A DNA stretch of 64,000 bases from Arthrobacter sp. Bi83 (GCF_918698095.1 NZ_CAKKLY010000017.1:1-64000); one strand, 5' to 3'. Positions 53,199 through 62,395 are shown, numbered from the stretch's first letter. Numbers and translations are program-made. The notes: a model not told the origin generated them from the sequence alone.

Positions 53199-53900
53199 AT
53201 GCCCAGGAAAGCAGCAACGCAACAGATCTCCCGTCTCTCGCGGCCGCGGCTCTACGAGCAACTGGTGGAGCAACTCATGGACTTCATCGAGTCCGCCCAG
53301 CTGGGACCGGGCGACACCCTGCCGGCAGAGCGCGACCTGGCTGAGCGGCTGGGTGTCTCGCGGGCAACGCTTGCCCAGGCGCTGGTGGCCCTCGAGGTGC
53401 TCGGTGTGATCGACGTCCAGCACGGCACCGGCGCGGTGCTGGTCTACCGGCCCAACGTCCCGTCCGTGATCAAAGGCCTCCGCGAGCACCGCAGCAGGCT
53501 CCCCGAGATCGTGGAGGCGCGCAGCACGCTTGAGGTCAAACTGGCGGAACTGGCGGCCACCCGGCGGACCGACTCTGACATGAAGGCCATCGAGAACGCG
53601 CTGGACGCGATGGCAGAAGAAGTGGCCTCGGGTGCCAAGGGCGCACGCGGCGACGAGCTTTTCCACCAGGCGGTCACTGCCGCCGCGCATTCCGCGGTTC
53701 TTGCCCAGCTCATGACGTTCATTGCCGGGATGATCCTGGAAACCCGGCTCGAATCGCTCGGGCAGCCTGGCAGGCCGGAGCAGTCACTCGCCTCCCACCG
53801 CAAGATCGCCGACGCCATCAGGGCCCAGGACTCCGCGGCCGCAGCAGCGGCGATGTTGGAGCATATCGATCTTGTCTCTGACGTGGCGCTGCTGAAGTGA
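53199..53900 (+). CDS. GntR-family (FCD) regulator of the dicarboxylate operon
   Basis: 233 residues. Winged helix: YEQLVEQLMDFIESAQLGPG, LPAERDLAERLGVSRATLAQ and HGTGAVLVYR. The C-terminal FCD helical domain has VEARSTLEVKLAELAATRRT and DELFHQAVTAAAHSAVLAQL. The first Leu-Pro-Ala-Glu motif and divergent position make it a functional counterpart of MatR. The next gene starts within its stop codon. Confidence 0.88.
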   Translation: MPRKAATQQISRLSRPRLYEQLVEQLMDFIESAQLGPGDTLPAERDLAERLGVSRATLAQALVALEVLGVIDVQHGTGAVLVYRPNVPSVIKGLREHRSRLPEIVEARSTLEVKLAELAATRRTDSDMKAIENALDAMAEEVASGAKGARGDELFHQAVTAAAHSAVLAQLMTFIAGMILETRLESLGQPGRPEQSLASHRKIADAIRAQDSAAAAAAMLEHIDLVSDVALLK

Positions 53901-54634
53901 GCATGAAGCCGTTTCTGTTGCTCGCCTCGCGGGCCGAAGACGCCGCCGCCGAGGATGAGTACGAGGCCTACCTCCGCTACGGCGGGCTGGAGCCGGACCA
54001 GCTGAGACGGATCCGGATGGAGCAGGCTCCGCTCCCGCATCTCGACCTGGACGATTATTCCGGTGTAATCGTGGGCGGCAGCCCGTTCACGTCCAGCGAC
54101 CCCGCAGACCATAAATCAGAGTCCCAGCGCCGGGTGGAGCGTGAATTGTCGGCGCTGCTGGACCGGGTTGTGGCCGAGGACTTCCCGTTCCTGGGCGCCT
54201 GCTACGGAGTCGGAACCCTCGGCCTGCACCAGGGCGCGGTGATTGACCGGACCTACGGGGAGCAGTTGGGCGGCGTGACCATCAGCCTGAGCCCGGAGGG
54301 CCTGGAGGACCCGCTGCTGGCCGGAATGCCGGCACAGTTCACCGCCTTCACCGGCCACAAGGAAGGCTGCACGGTCCTTCCCTCCCATGCGGTGCTGCTG
54401 GCAAGCTCGGCGGCTTGCCCGGTGCACATGTTCCGGATCAAGAAGAACTTGTACGCCACGCAGTTCCATCCCGAGCTTGATGCCGAAGGCCTCGTGACCA
54501 GGATCGACATCTACCGCCACGCCGGGTACTTCCCGCCCGAATCTGCTGAGGAACTGATGGAGGCTGCCCGGACCTTCACGGCAACAGAGCCCATGAAGAT
54601 CCTGCGGAATTTCGTCAAGATCTACGGCCGGTAG
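53897..54634 (+). CDS. Class I glutamine amidotransferase-like protein
   Basis: 245 residues from GTG 53897, overlapping the regulator stop by four bases; ATG 53903 is an alternative. The catalytic nucleophile is in PFLGACYGVGTLGLHQG (Cys) and the His in YATQFHPELD, followed by a Glu. It resembles GuaA-type stand-alone amidotransferases (YfeJ-like) whose acceptor is unknown. It is probably cotranscribed with the regulator. A family hairpin follows. Confidence 0.86.
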   Translation: MSMKPFLLLASRAEDAAAEDEYEAYLRYGGLEPDQLRRIRMEQAPLPHLDLDDYSGVIVGGSPFTSSDPADHKSESQRRVERELSALLDRVVAEDFPFLGACYGVGTLGLHQGAVIDRTYGEQLGGVTISLSPEGLEDPLLAGMPAQFTAFTGHKEGCTVLPSHAVLLASSAACPVHMFRIKKNLYATQFHPELDAEGLVTRIDIYRHAGYFPPESAEELMEAARTFTATEPMKILRNFVKIYGR

Positions 54635-54671
54635 CTGGTAGCCGACAGCCAGTGCCGGGTAACGCAAGAGG

Positions 54672-54698
54672 ACGACGGCGGGTGGATCCCGCCGTCGT
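54672..54698. terminator. GACGGCGGG-family hairpin between convergent genes
   Basis: ACGACGGCGGG (54672-54682) pairs with CCCGCCGTCGT (54688-54698), five-base loop, left flank ACGCAAGAGG. It follows the amidotransferase stop by 37 bp. The rest of 54635-54836 shows no gene. Confidence 0.8.
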
Positions 54699-54836
54699 GT
54701 CCGCTTTTGCCGGACCCGACAAGCCCTGTTTTCATCGCCCGGGTGACCGCCGACCTCCAGGAATTGCCTAAAAAGACATCCAGTACGAGGTTTTCGGCCC
54801 GGACCTGTGGCTGGCTGACTTCCAGTAACTGCGCGG

Positions 54837-55928
54837 TCAGCTGTCCTCGGCCGCCGCTGGAACGGCCGAGAGGTGCTCATGCACGGCAACCACGTCGCCG
54901 GTCTCGGTCCGGGTGAATATGATGGTCTCCCGTTCATCGCTGGCCAGGGTTCTGGGGCCGGGTCCGGTCCGGACGAGTGTGGCCACGCGGTGCGTAAAGA
55001 TCGCCGTAGTGCCGAGCATCTGGATGTTCTGCTCGCTGCTGCGGCAATCGAGGACTTTCCAACCCGAACCCACCCAGGTCTCCCACACCTCCCGATACTC
55101 GCTTCGGGAACCCAGCGACTCAGGCTCCGGATGGAAAATGAACGTGGCCGATGGGCTGAACGCTGCGAAGTAGCGCTCGGTATCCGTCGATGCGAAGGCA
55201 GCGACCAGCCGGTCGGCGGCATCCTGGACCTCCGCCCGGCTCAGCGGCGCAGTCCCGGCAAGACGTGCCATGGCCCGGATCGGTGCCCCGTCGGCGTCGG
55301 GAATGCTGAGCGGAAAGAGGAAAACCTCGACGCCGGCGCCCCCAGCCGCTGCCCGTTCAATCTGTTCCAGCCCGGTGAGGTTTTCGACGATAACGCACCC
55401 GTTCGCGGCCAGGATGTGGTGTGCCGGGAAGACTTGGCCCGCTGTCCTGTCAACGCTCAGCGCATCCAGCCCGACGGTACGGTAGCCGCGGTCCACGATC
55501 AGCTGCGCGGCGTCGGCGTGGAGCCACGGATGGTCCAGGTACTCTGGCGAGCCCCAGTGGCTGGCGAAGCCCGTGTGGAGCAACAGGATCCGGTCCGGAT
55601 GCCCTGCCCGTCCGTCGCCGGGAGCCGCCGGCCGGATGCCGGCGAGGTGTTCCGCAGTGATAACGCCGCCCGGCCCGGCGGAGCGGACGTCGACCAGTTC
55701 CACGGGTCCGTTGAACTGGGCCGGCGGCAGCGCATCGAGTGCCGGGAAGGCATCGTGGACGTGGAACGGTGCGTCAAGGTGCGTTCCCGAGTGGGAGCCG
55801 AGGGCGAGGGCAAGCACGTTGGCGCCGTCGCCGTCGGCCGTCAGCGCCGGGGTGATCCGCACTTCGGGATCTCCGGGATAGACGGGCATCCCCGTCCGGA
55901 GCGGGACGCTCAGATCCATCCAGGTCAC
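54837..55928 (-). CDS. Cyclase-family (kynurenine formamidase-like) protein fused to a SnoaL-like domain
   Basis: 363 residues from GTG 55928, overlapping the NCS1 stop; ATG 55919 is possible. Residues ~4-230 are a PF04199-type metal hydrolase with SHSGTHLDAPFHV (the HxGTHxDxPxH metal motif), DRILLLHTGF and GLDALSVDRTAGQVFPAHH. From ~240 a SnoaL/ketosteroid-isomerase-like fold appears (DAADRLVAAFASTDTERYF, FSPSATFIFHPEPESL, VWETWVGSGWKVLDCRSSEQ). The fusion suggests sequential hydrolysis and isomerisation or ligand binding. NCS1 partnership points to a heterocyclic or aromatic substrate. Confidence 0.78.
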   Translation of the reverse strand: MTWMDLSVPLRTGMPVYPGDPEVRITPALTADGDGANVLALALGSHSGTHLDAPFHVHDAFPALDALPPAQFNGPVELVDVRSAGPGGVITAEHLAGIRPAAPGDGRAGHPDRILLLHTGFASHWGSPEYLDHPWLHADAAQLIVDRGYRTVGLDALSVDRTAGQVFPAHHILAANGCVIVENLTGLEQIERAAAGGAGVEVFLFPLSIPDADGAPIRAMARLAGTAPLSRAEVQDAADRLVAAFASTDTERYFAAFSPSATFIFHPEPESLGSRSEYREVWETWVGSGWKVLDCRSSEQNIQMLGTTAIFTHRVATLVRTGPGPRTLASDERETIIFTRTETGDVVAVHEHLSAVPAAAEDS

Positions 55929-57580
55929 GGTCGGACCGCCAGTTCGTCCAGATCCAGGTTCAGATCCAGATCCTGGTGCCCCGGCGCAACGACGTGTCCG
56001 GCGCTGTCCGTCACCGGAGGCACGGCAACGTTCCGGCTGGGAATCCAGCGCGGACCGGCCTCGGGAAACACGGCGCGGGGTTCGGGGAAGATCCAGAGCA
56101 GCCCCAGATAGAGCACCGCGGCAAGGACCAAGGAGGCTGGGAGGCCGATGTCCACGCCGCCAGCGAGGTTGCCCAACGGGCCCTGGAATTGGCCGGGCAT
56201 GTTGACCAGGCACAGTCCCGCCGCGGCGCTCAGCAGCCACGCCAGCATTCCGCGCAGGTTCCAGCCATGGTTGAACCAGTAGCGGCCGCCTGTCTGGCGG
56301 CGGTTGAAGACCTGCAGGGCCTCCGCGTCGTACCAGCCGCGGCGGGTGATGAAGCCGATGATCATCACCACCATCCAGGGGGCAGTGCACGTGACAATCA
56401 GCGTGGCGAAGGTGGAGATGCTCTGGACGAGGTTGAAGGCGAAACGGCCCACGAAGATGAACGCAATGGCCAGCACGCCGATGAACACCGTGGCCTGCAC
56501 GCGGTTGAAGCGCGGGAAGACACTGCTGAAATCCAGTCCGGTTCCGTACAGCGAGGACGCACCCGTGGACATGCCGCCGATCAGGGCGATCGCGCACAGC
56601 GGGACGAAGTACCAGGCGGGGGAGACTGCCAGGAGCCCGCCCACATAGTTGGGGGCCGCCGGATCCATGAACTCCGGTGCCTTGGTGGCGATGATGGAGG
56701 CGGTGGCGAGCCCGAAGACAAACGGTACGAGGGTGGCGAGCTGTGCCAGGAGGGCGGCCCCCATGACCTTGCGCTTGGGGGTGTTCGTGGGAATGTACCG
56801 CGCCCAGTCGCCGAGGAAGGCGCCAAAGGAAATTGGGTTGGACATCACGATGAGGGCGGCCCCGATGAACGCCGGGATGAAACCGGCTACGCCCAGGCCG
56901 TCCAGGCCCACGCCGAAGGCGCCGGCAAAGTTCAGATCCAGGTCTCCGGCGAACGCGATGTATCCGACCACGAACAGGAGGGTGGCCGCCGTGACGGCGA
57001 TCTTGTTCACGAGCAGCATGAACCGGAACCCGTAGATGCAGACAGCCAGCACCAGAACCCCGAAGAGCCCGTAGGCCACGGCAAAGGAACCCATGTCCTG
57101 GGGCAGGCCAACCAGGCGGTTGAGGCCTCCCACCAGAGCGTCGCCGGAACTCCACACCGAGATGGAGAAGAACGCGGTGGCGGTCAGGAGCGAGAGGAAC
57201 GACCCCACGACCCGGCCGTGGACGCCAAGGTGGGCGGACGACGAGACCGCGTTGTTGGTACCGTTTGTCGGCCCGAAAACGGCCATCGGCGCCAGCAGGA
57301 GCGCCCCGACAGCCAGGCCGAGGACCGTGGCTGCGAGACCCTGCCAGAAGGAGAGGCCGAAGAGGATGGGAAACGCTCCAAGGAACGCCGTGGAAAACGT
57401 GTTGGCGCCGCCGAACGAGACCCTGAACAGATCAAAAGCGGTGGCATTCCGGTGCTTCTCCGGGATCTGTTCGATGCCGAAGGCTTCTACCTCGGTTACT
57501 TTGCCGCGGGCGCTTTGGCCGCCTTTGGCCTTATGCTGCGTATTTTCCACGCTGATCTCCATCCGACGGCGACGCCTCAT
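55925..57580 (-). CDS. NCS1-family permease (nucleobase/cytosine-allantoin type)
   Basis: 551 residues from ATG 57580; ATG 57562 is an alternative. Twelve segments with FRVSFGGANTFSTAFLGAFP, VFGPTNGTNNAVSSSAHLGV, MSNPISFGAFLGDWARYIPT and TAPWMVVMIIGFITRRGWYD, all NCS1 features. It imports a purine, pyrimidine, hydantoin or related heterocycle. It lies directly before a cyclase-type hydrolase, which would fit ring opening of the imported compound. Three GAGGCT repeats lie upstream. Confidence 0.9.
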   Translation of the reverse strand: MRRRRRMEISVENTQHKAKGGQSARGKVTEVEAFGIEQIPEKHRNATAFDLFRVSFGGANTFSTAFLGAFPILFGLSFWQGLAATVLGLAVGALLLAPMAVFGPTNGTNNAVSSSAHLGVHGRVVGSFLSLLTATAFFSISVWSSGDALVGGLNRLVGLPQDMGSFAVAYGLFGVLVLAVCIYGFRFMLLVNKIAVTAATLLFVVGYIAFAGDLDLNFAGAFGVGLDGLGVAGFIPAFIGAALIVMSNPISFGAFLGDWARYIPTNTPKRKVMGAALLAQLATLVPFVFGLATASIIATKAPEFMDPAAPNYVGGLLAVSPAWYFVPLCAIALIGGMSTGASSLYGTGLDFSSVFPRFNRVQATVFIGVLAIAFIFVGRFAFNLVQSISTFATLIVTCTAPWMVVMIIGFITRRGWYDAEALQVFNRRQTGGRYWFNHGWNLRGMLAWLLSAAAGLCLVNMPGQFQGPLGNLAGGVDIGLPASLVLAAVLYLGLLWIFPEPRAVFPEAGPRWIPSRNVAVPPVTDSAGHVVAPGHQDLDLNLDLDELAVRP

Positions 57581-57610
57581 GTTGCTTAGCGAGCATCACA
57601 AGTTGTTAGT

Positions 57611-57652
57611 GAGGCTACATTTTTAATGAGGCTACCGTGTGAAGAGGCTCAC
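57611..57652. promoter_or_regulatory. Three GAGGCT direct repeats upstream of the NCS1 permease gene
   Basis: GAGGCTAC at 57611-57618 and 57628-57635 and GAGGCTCAC at 57644-57652, spaced 17 and 16 bp. They lie 30-70 bp before the permease start, around an A/T-rich stretch (TTTTTAAT) that could be its -10. No gene in 57581-57813 apart from the family hairpin. Confidence 0.58.
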
Positions 57653-57731
57653 ATCAAAGATTTCTTTCTCATGACGCGGGAAGGGTTCAGCCCCTCCCTT
57701 CCACTGACTCAGAAGGGATCGGCTAAAAGAC

Positions 57732-57768
57732 AGCGGACGACGGCGGGTGCGCCCCGCCGTCGTCCGCT
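57732..57768. terminator. GACGGCGGG-family hairpin
   Basis: A 16-bp stem (57732-57747 with 57753-57768), five-base loop, about 46 bp after the stop of the leftward secreted-protein gene and before the NCS1 start region. Confidence 0.83.
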
Positions 57769-57813
57769 TGCCCTTTGGAAAAGGGTCTCGAGTGTTCGTT
57801 CGCGCTGTGATGC

Positions 57814-58833
57814 TTAGTGCGGGGGCGTCACCATCGCCTCGTAGGTCAGGATTTCGGTCCCATTGCCCTCTTCGCCATTGTCCGGGGCCACCCGCACGGT
57901 GAGGTGGTTCCCCTCGGCCGTCATCTTGAACGGGTTGCGGGTCGCGACGTGGCCGCCCGCGCTCCACCGCTGGAACGGTGCATCGTGCAGTGTGTTGTGG
58001 GTGTTGATGTCGATCAGTGCCATGCCGCCCAGCTCGTACGTCGCGGAAGGACCTCCTGCGGCAGGTGTCTGGGGCAGGTTGGCTATCCCGGCGCACAACA
58101 TCGTGGAACTCGCCGCGTATTGGCAGTCCTGGTAGTCGATGAAGTTGTCCGGGTTCTGCCAGGAGGTTAGCTCCTTGCCCTTCAGGTTCCACTCGGCGAA
58201 GCGGCGCGAACCCCAGGTATTGCCTACGAGGTGGCCGGTCTGCTTGTCCATGACAATGCCGCCGAAGTGGTCCTTGACCTCAAACTGCCTGTGGACGTCC
58301 AGCGTGCGGGCGTCAACGCGGTACACGATCGAGCTGCTGTCGGGGCGGTACTCCGCGACCGGAACCCAGACGTTGGTGCCGTCGAAATCGATGCCGCCCG
58401 GGTGGTACATGGCGCCCTCGCCCAGGACGATGTCCTTCTGGAGCTTCCCCGCCTTGTCCATGACAAACAGGTGTCCTATTCCCTTGCCGGGCGTACGGTC
58501 GTAGCCGCCCTGCGGGCTCGGGAACTTCACGGTGGGCTCGATAATCTCCACCGAGGACAGGAAAATGTGGTCCTTCGTGAACGCTATCCCCTCGGTGTGG
58601 AACGTCGGGAAGTCCAGTTTCAGCCTGCTGGTCAGCTGCCAGGCGGTGTTGCGGTCGACGGCGGTGAAGGCGTCTGCGACGGCGGTGTCCGCCCCGTGGT
58701 GGCCGGCATTGCCGGGATTCTGGTCTCCAGGGTTTTGGGAGGCCTGGGCGACAGCCGTGCCGCCGATGGCCGACGCTGCGAAGGCGGCCGCGATCACGGC
58801 CGCGACGATGGTGCGGGTGCGGGTGGTGCTCAT
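57814..58833 (-). CDS. Secreted beta-propeller-like protein (DUF6454-like)
   Basis: 339 residues from ATG 58833. A signal peptide (TIVAAVIAAAFAASAIGG, cut near AVAQA) is followed by a mature part with repeated hydrophobic strands: LKLDFPTFHTEGIAFTKDHI, HLFVMDKAGKLQKDIVLGEG, YHPGGIDFDGTNVWVPVAEY, GGIVMDKQTGHLVGNTWGSR and YELGGMALIDINTH. The pattern suggests a beta propeller. I recall DUF6454 for this type but cannot confirm it. Function unknown. Confidence 0.72.
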   Translation of the reverse strand: MSTTRTRTIVAAVIAAAFAASAIGGTAVAQASQNPGDQNPGNAGHHGADTAVADAFTAVDRNTAWQLTSRLKLDFPTFHTEGIAFTKDHIFLSSVEIIEPTVKFPSPQGGYDRTPGKGIGHLFVMDKAGKLQKDIVLGEGAMYHPGGIDFDGTNVWVPVAEYRPDSSSIVYRVDARTLDVHRQFEVKDHFGGIVMDKQTGHLVGNTWGSRRFAEWNLKGKELTSWQNPDNFIDYQDCQYAASSTMLCAGIANLPQTPAAGGPSATYELGGMALIDINTHNTLHDAPFQRWSAGGHVATRNPFKMTAEGNHLTVRVAPDNGEEGNGTEILTYEAMVTPPH

Positions 58834-58871
58834 TGGGGAGGGGCCTCTCGTTGGTTCGGACCGGGGCGACG

Positions 58872-58885
58872 CTACCGACTGGTAG
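58872..58885. promoter_or_regulatory. Palindrome upstream of the secreted-protein gene
   Basis: CTACC-GACT-GGTAG, perfect 5-bp arms, centred 45 bp before the start at 58833. ACCGACTGGT is the type of site bound by TetR-family regulators. No such regulator lies adjacent. Confidence 0.5.
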
Positions 58886-58961
58886 TGAACTGACGGCAAC
58901 CGCTGCCTTAACACTGCTGGGACAGCCCCGCCCTTCGGGATGCCTGACCGATTTTTCCCCA

Positions 58962-58989
58962 TTGACTTAGGCCCCGGGAGGGCTAACGT
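58962..58989 (+). promoter_or_regulatory. Candidate rightward promoter for the cupin gene
   Basis: TTGACT (58962-58967), 16-bp spacer, TAACGT (58984-58989), followed by a ~170-nt leader before the cupin ATG at 59160. No structured element is obvious in the leader. Confidence 0.45.
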
Positions 58990-59159
58990 TGAACTACGGC
59001 AACAAGGATCTGTTGCACGCGCGTGCGCTGGAGGGGGCAGCAGCACTTGCGGGCTGTTCGCACATTCAGGCCTCGGTCTGCAGTCCGCAAACCTTCAGCT
59101 TTGCTCCGCTCCGGAGCACCACAACATCAGGTCTCAACTTAGTCCCCAGGTAGCGTCCC

Positions 59160-59558
59160 ATGACCGCTAATTTCGTTACTGCTTTTGCCGTTAAATCCTT
59201 CGACGTCCCGGATAAGAAAAGGTATCCGGACAAAGCCGAGGTGGATCTCGTGAGTGTGAACGACTACTCGGTCGCCCGGCTGATTCTCGCCCCGGGCTGG
59301 CAGTGGTCGGTGTGCTCCAAACACACGGAGAAGACAGATTTCTGCGAACACAACCACCTCGGATTCTGCCTGTCGGGCACGCTGGAAATCGCCACACCCG
59401 ACGGCCAGAAGTCCATCATCCACGCCAATGACACCTACGCCATTCCGCCAGGCCACGACGAATGGGTGGTGGGTGCCGAGCCGTTCGTGGCCGTTGAATT
59501 TCTCGGTGCGGCGTCGTTCGGCCGGCCTTTCAGCCGCGGCCAGCACGCCCGAATCTGA
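59160..59558 (+). CDS. Cupin-domain protein
   Basis: 132 residues, one cupin barrel. The first metal-binding motif is in FCEHNHLGFCLSGTLEIATP; the second in YAIPPGHDEWVVGAEPFVAV. Typical of small enzymes or ligand-binding proteins. Four bases before the ATG the run CCCAGGTAGCGTCCC gives a weak ribosome site. It is monocistronic and convergent with the APC permease. Role unknown. Confidence 0.82.
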   Translation: MTANFVTAFAVKSFDVPDKKRYPDKAEVDLVSVNDYSVARLILAPGWQWSVCSKHTEKTDFCEHNHLGFCLSGTLEIATPDGQKSIIHANDTYAIPPGHDEWVVGAEPFVAVEFLGAASFGRPFSRGQHARI

Positions 59559-59582
59559 CACGTCTCTGACCCGGTCCCCTGC

Positions 59583-61559
59583 TCAGCCGACGTGGACCCA
59601 CGGGCGCCTAGACACGTCCGGCTCCGCTTCGCGCAGGACCTCGCGGGTGACAGGTGCGATCTCGCCCTCTCCGAGAAACAGGAACCGGAGCAGATTGACC
59701 ACAGGATTGCCTTCAGTCCAGCGGAAGTAGATGTGCGGCATCAGTCCGGTCACGTCCCGGATATGCAGGAGCACCGAGGCGATGGAGTTTGGCACCACCG
59801 GCCCGTGCACCTCAAGAACCGGGTAGCCGTGCCGGACGATTCCGCGGACCTCCAGGGCCGTTTCGAAGTCCGAGGAATCGTCCACGATCACCTCCAGGAA
59901 CAACGCCTGGTAGTCCAGCGGCAGGTGGCTGACCTCGATCGCAGAGGTCAGCTTGTCCCGGTAGGCTTCCGCGGTCAGGCGCAGCGGCTCGTGCGCGATG
60001 ATGCCGATCGGCCCGTCCAGGTTGGAGGACATGAATTCCAGCGCCTGGCGGTCGAGGTGGACGTGGGTGGCGTGCAGTTCAAAGGAACGCCGGATCCGGG
60101 ACAGGAGCGAGATCACGATGATGCCGAGGATGAAGAACGAGGCGATCCGGAGGCCTTCGGGCCGTTCGAAGATATTGGCCACCGTGGTGTAAATGAACAC
60201 TATTGCGATGGCTCCGAACCCGATCGTGCGCTTGCGCTGTTGGCGGCGGCGGGCCGAAAGCGTGACCGCCACCGCTGCCGAGGTCATCAGCACCAGCACG
60301 CCGGTGGCGTAGGCGCCGCCCTGTGCATCGACGTCGGCCTTGAAGAGGATGGTGACCAGGAACCCGATCAGCGTGAAGACCAGCACCAGCGGCCGAACCG
60401 CCCTGGCCCACCCCGGGGCCATACCGTAGCGGGGAAGGTACCGCGGCACGAGGTTCAGCAGCCCTGCCATGGCGGAGGCGCCGGCGAACCAGAGGATGGC
60501 GATGGTGCTCAGGTCATAAAGGGTGCCAAATCCGTTCCCCAGATATTCATGGGCCAGGAACGCCAGGGCCCGGCCGTTGGCCTGTCCGCCGGGCTCGAAC
60601 TCCTGGGCAGGGATCAGAACCACCGTGGTGAAGCTCGTGGTGACCAGGAACGAACTCATGATGACGGCGGCAGTGGTCAGCAGCTTCCTGGCGCCATCGA
60701 TCCTGCCCGCCGGATGCTCTTCGGTGTCGCCTGGCCGCCCCTGGATCTGGGGCATCACCGCCACGCCCGTTTCGAAGCCGGACAGGCCCAGGGCCAGTTT
60801 CGGGAAAACCAGCAGGGCAATGCCGACCACCATGACGGGGCTTCCGTGCGATGTGGTCAGGGCGTGCCACCAGTCGCCCACGGCCACCGGATGGGTCAAC
60901 GCTTCGAAGACGGTCGAGGCGACCACCACCACGTTCAGGCCCAGATAGATGGCGACCAGGGCCACCGCGACGCCGATGGCCTCCTTAAAGCCGCGGAGGA
61001 ATACCGCGGCAAGCAGCGCCAGCAGGACCAACGTGACAGCGACACTGTTGCCCTGCAGCCAGCCGGGGGCATAAGGGTTCTGGATCGCGTGCGCTGTCGC
61101 ATCGGCAGCCGACAAGGTCATGGTGATCATGAAGTCAGTGGCCGCAAAGCCCAGCAGCACCAGGACGAGGAGTTTGCCGCCCCAGCGCGGCAGCAGGCGC
61201 TCCAGCATCGCGATGGACCCTTCGCCCCTCGGGCTTTCACCGGCTACCCTGCGGTATACGGGCAGGGCGCCCAGCAGGGTCACGGCCACCAGCACGAGGG
61301 TGGCCAGCGGGGAAATCACGCCGGCCGCAAGCGCGGCGATGGCCGGCTGGTAACCCAGCGTGGAGAAATAGTCCACACCGGTCAGGCACATCACCTGCCA
61401 CCAGGAATGCTTCTTCAGATGGGAATCGCCCACAGCGCCTGGGCCTTGGTGTGAACCCTTGGCGTCCTGCAGGCCGAACAGCAGCCAGTTCCTGAATTTT
61501 TCCCTGGCCCCCGGGCTGGGCGCCGAAGGATCCAACGGCGGTCTGCTAAGCGTGGTCAT
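59583..61559 (-). CDS. APC-family permease with cytoplasmic C-terminal domain
   Basis: 658 residues from ATG 61559 (GGAGAGG six bases before). The first membrane region has [20 protein letters not shown] and [20 protein letters not shown]; twelve helices reach ~residue 480, followed by a ~170-residue hydrophilic domain. This large APC subgroup is widespread in actinobacteria, and the substrate is not known; amino acid or potassium-like roles have been suggested. It overlaps the upstream gene by 14 bases. Confidence 0.83.
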   Translation of the reverse strand: MTTLSRPPLDPSAPSPGAREKFRNWLLFGLQDAKGSHQGPGAVGDSHLKKHSWWQVMCLTGVDYFSTLGYQPAIAALAAGVISPLATLVLVAVTLLGALPVYRRVAGESPRGEGSIAMLERLLPRWGGKLLVLVLLGFAATDFMITMTLSAADATAHAIQNPYAPGWLQGNSVAVTLVLLALLAAVFLRGFKEAIGVAVALVAIYLGLNVVVVASTVFEALTHPVAVGDWWHALTTSHGSPVMVVGIALLVFPKLALGLSGFETGVAVMPQIQGRPGDTEEHPAGRIDGARKLLTTAAVIMSSFLVTTSFTTVVLIPAQEFEPGGQANGRALAFLAHEYLGNGFGTLYDLSTIAILWFAGASAMAGLLNLVPRYLPRYGMAPGWARAVRPLVLVFTLIGFLVTILFKADVDAQGGAYATGVLVLMTSAAVAVTLSARRRQQRKRTIGFGAIAIVFIYTTVANIFERPEGLRIASFFILGIIVISLLSRIRRSFELHATHVHLDRQALEFMSSNLDGPIGIIAHEPLRLTAEAYRDKLTSAIEVSHLPLDYQALFLEVIVDDSSDFETALEVRGIVRHGYPVLEVHGPVVPNSIASVLLHIRDVTGLMPHIYFRWTEGNPVVNLLRFLFLGEGEIAPVTREVLREAEPDVSRRPWVHVG

Positions 61560-62172
61560 GTGAGCCTCTCCGGGCGTTGCGCACTTCGACATAACAAATG
61601 AATCCGGCGGTGGCCGGCAGATACCAGTGCCTGCGTCGCCGGACGGGCCGGTAGGTGTGGCCGAAGGGATCCTGGACATGAACGTCGTCCAGCTCGTCCC
61701 CGTGGGAAAGTCTGCGATCGATCTCCTGCAGGTCGGGCGTGTGCGATGCGACCCCTTCGATGACCACGGTCCAGTAACCCACGGCCGGGCCCGCTTCCAG
61801 GGCGAGCGTTTCGAACAGGTCCTGCAGCAGATCAGTCAGGGTTTCGGGGTAAAAACGCCGAAGCCGAAGCGCGTCCGGATGCACGTCCTGCGCCGCCAGC
61901 CAAGCCTGGCGGAGCCAGTGGAACTCCACCGGACCGGTTGCCGGCCCCAGCACGAGGCGGCGGTCCGGGGCGAGGGCCAGGCGCCGCTCGTCGCCACTGC
62001 GGTCGATGATGCACGCCGCTTCGCCCACGTACTCAAATGCCGGCAGGAGTTCCTCTTCAGACCGGTGATAGGAAAACTCTCCGCTGTCATCCACGGCGAC
62101 GAAATCCTGCGCGTGGCCGGCATTGCCCGGGATGGCCGGCGGGCCCGGTTCCGGGCGAGGGGTGGTGTTCAT
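61546..62172 (-). CDS. Hypothetical protein coupled to the APC permease
   Basis: 208 residues, soluble. It has a Pro-rich start, an all-beta-like part ([20 protein letters not shown]), a helical centre ([20 protein letters not shown]) and a basic end ([20 protein letters not shown]). I do not recognise a family. Its 14-base overlap with the permease gene and shared strand suggest a joint role, perhaps a regulator or accessory of the transporter. Confidence 0.7.
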   Translation of the reverse strand: MNTTPRPEPGPPAIPGNAGHAQDFVAVDDSGEFSYHRSEEELLPAFEYVGEAACIIDRSGDERRLALAPDRRLVLGPATGPVEFHWLRQAWLAAQDVHPDALRLRRFYPETLTDLLQDLFETLALEAGPAVGYWTVVIEGVASHTPDLQEIDRRLSHGDELDDVHVQDPFGHTYRPVRRRRHWYLPATAGFICYVEVRNARRGSHDHA

Positions 62173-62267
62173 CCAAATCGGCTCCTGCCGAGGATCGGCC
62201 TGCGGCCACGGCGGCCGGGGCGTCCTCTTGCTTCATGACAGCACGGGCCAGGCCCGGCGGGGGCGGG

Positions 62268-62308
62268 TCTTAACGGTTTCCATACGCTTCTTAACGCTTT
62301 CCATACGC
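62268..62308. promoter_or_regulatory. Near-identical 20-bp direct repeat with a 21-bp period
   Basis: TCTTAACGGTTTCCATACGC (62268-62287) and TCTTAACGCTTTCCATACGC (62289-62308) differ at one base. They lie between the divergent leftward permease operon (start 62172) and the rightward corA gene (62396). Two-turn spacing puts both on the same DNA face, a common regulator arrangement. Confidence 0.65.
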
Positions 62309-62395
62309 GCCCGGTGTGCCAGGAGTGTTGGCACCGCCCCGGGGAAGGGATAACGTCACAGCCAAGGGTGCCGGTCCAACGAAGGAGTCGCTGCC

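Noticed and set aside
54837..57155. A single 772-codon open frame running through the cyclase gene and much of the NCS1 permease gene
   Set aside because: Its first two thirds are a shifted reading of the permease gene, with Arg/His/Gly-rich low-complexity sequence. Only the part after 55928 has recognisable domains.
55976..57589. A 537-codon rightward frame opposite the NCS1 permease
   Set aside because: Low-complexity charged sequence typical of antisense high-GC frames; the permease on the other strand is unambiguous.
59592..61454. A 620-codon frame opposite the APC permease
   Set aside because: Repetitive Gln/Arg/Gly/His content, no domains, and opposite to a clear membrane protein.
62173..62395. 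Magnesium (M-box) riboswitch before corA
   Set aside because: No M-box core is visible; the region is dominated by the 20-bp direct repeats.
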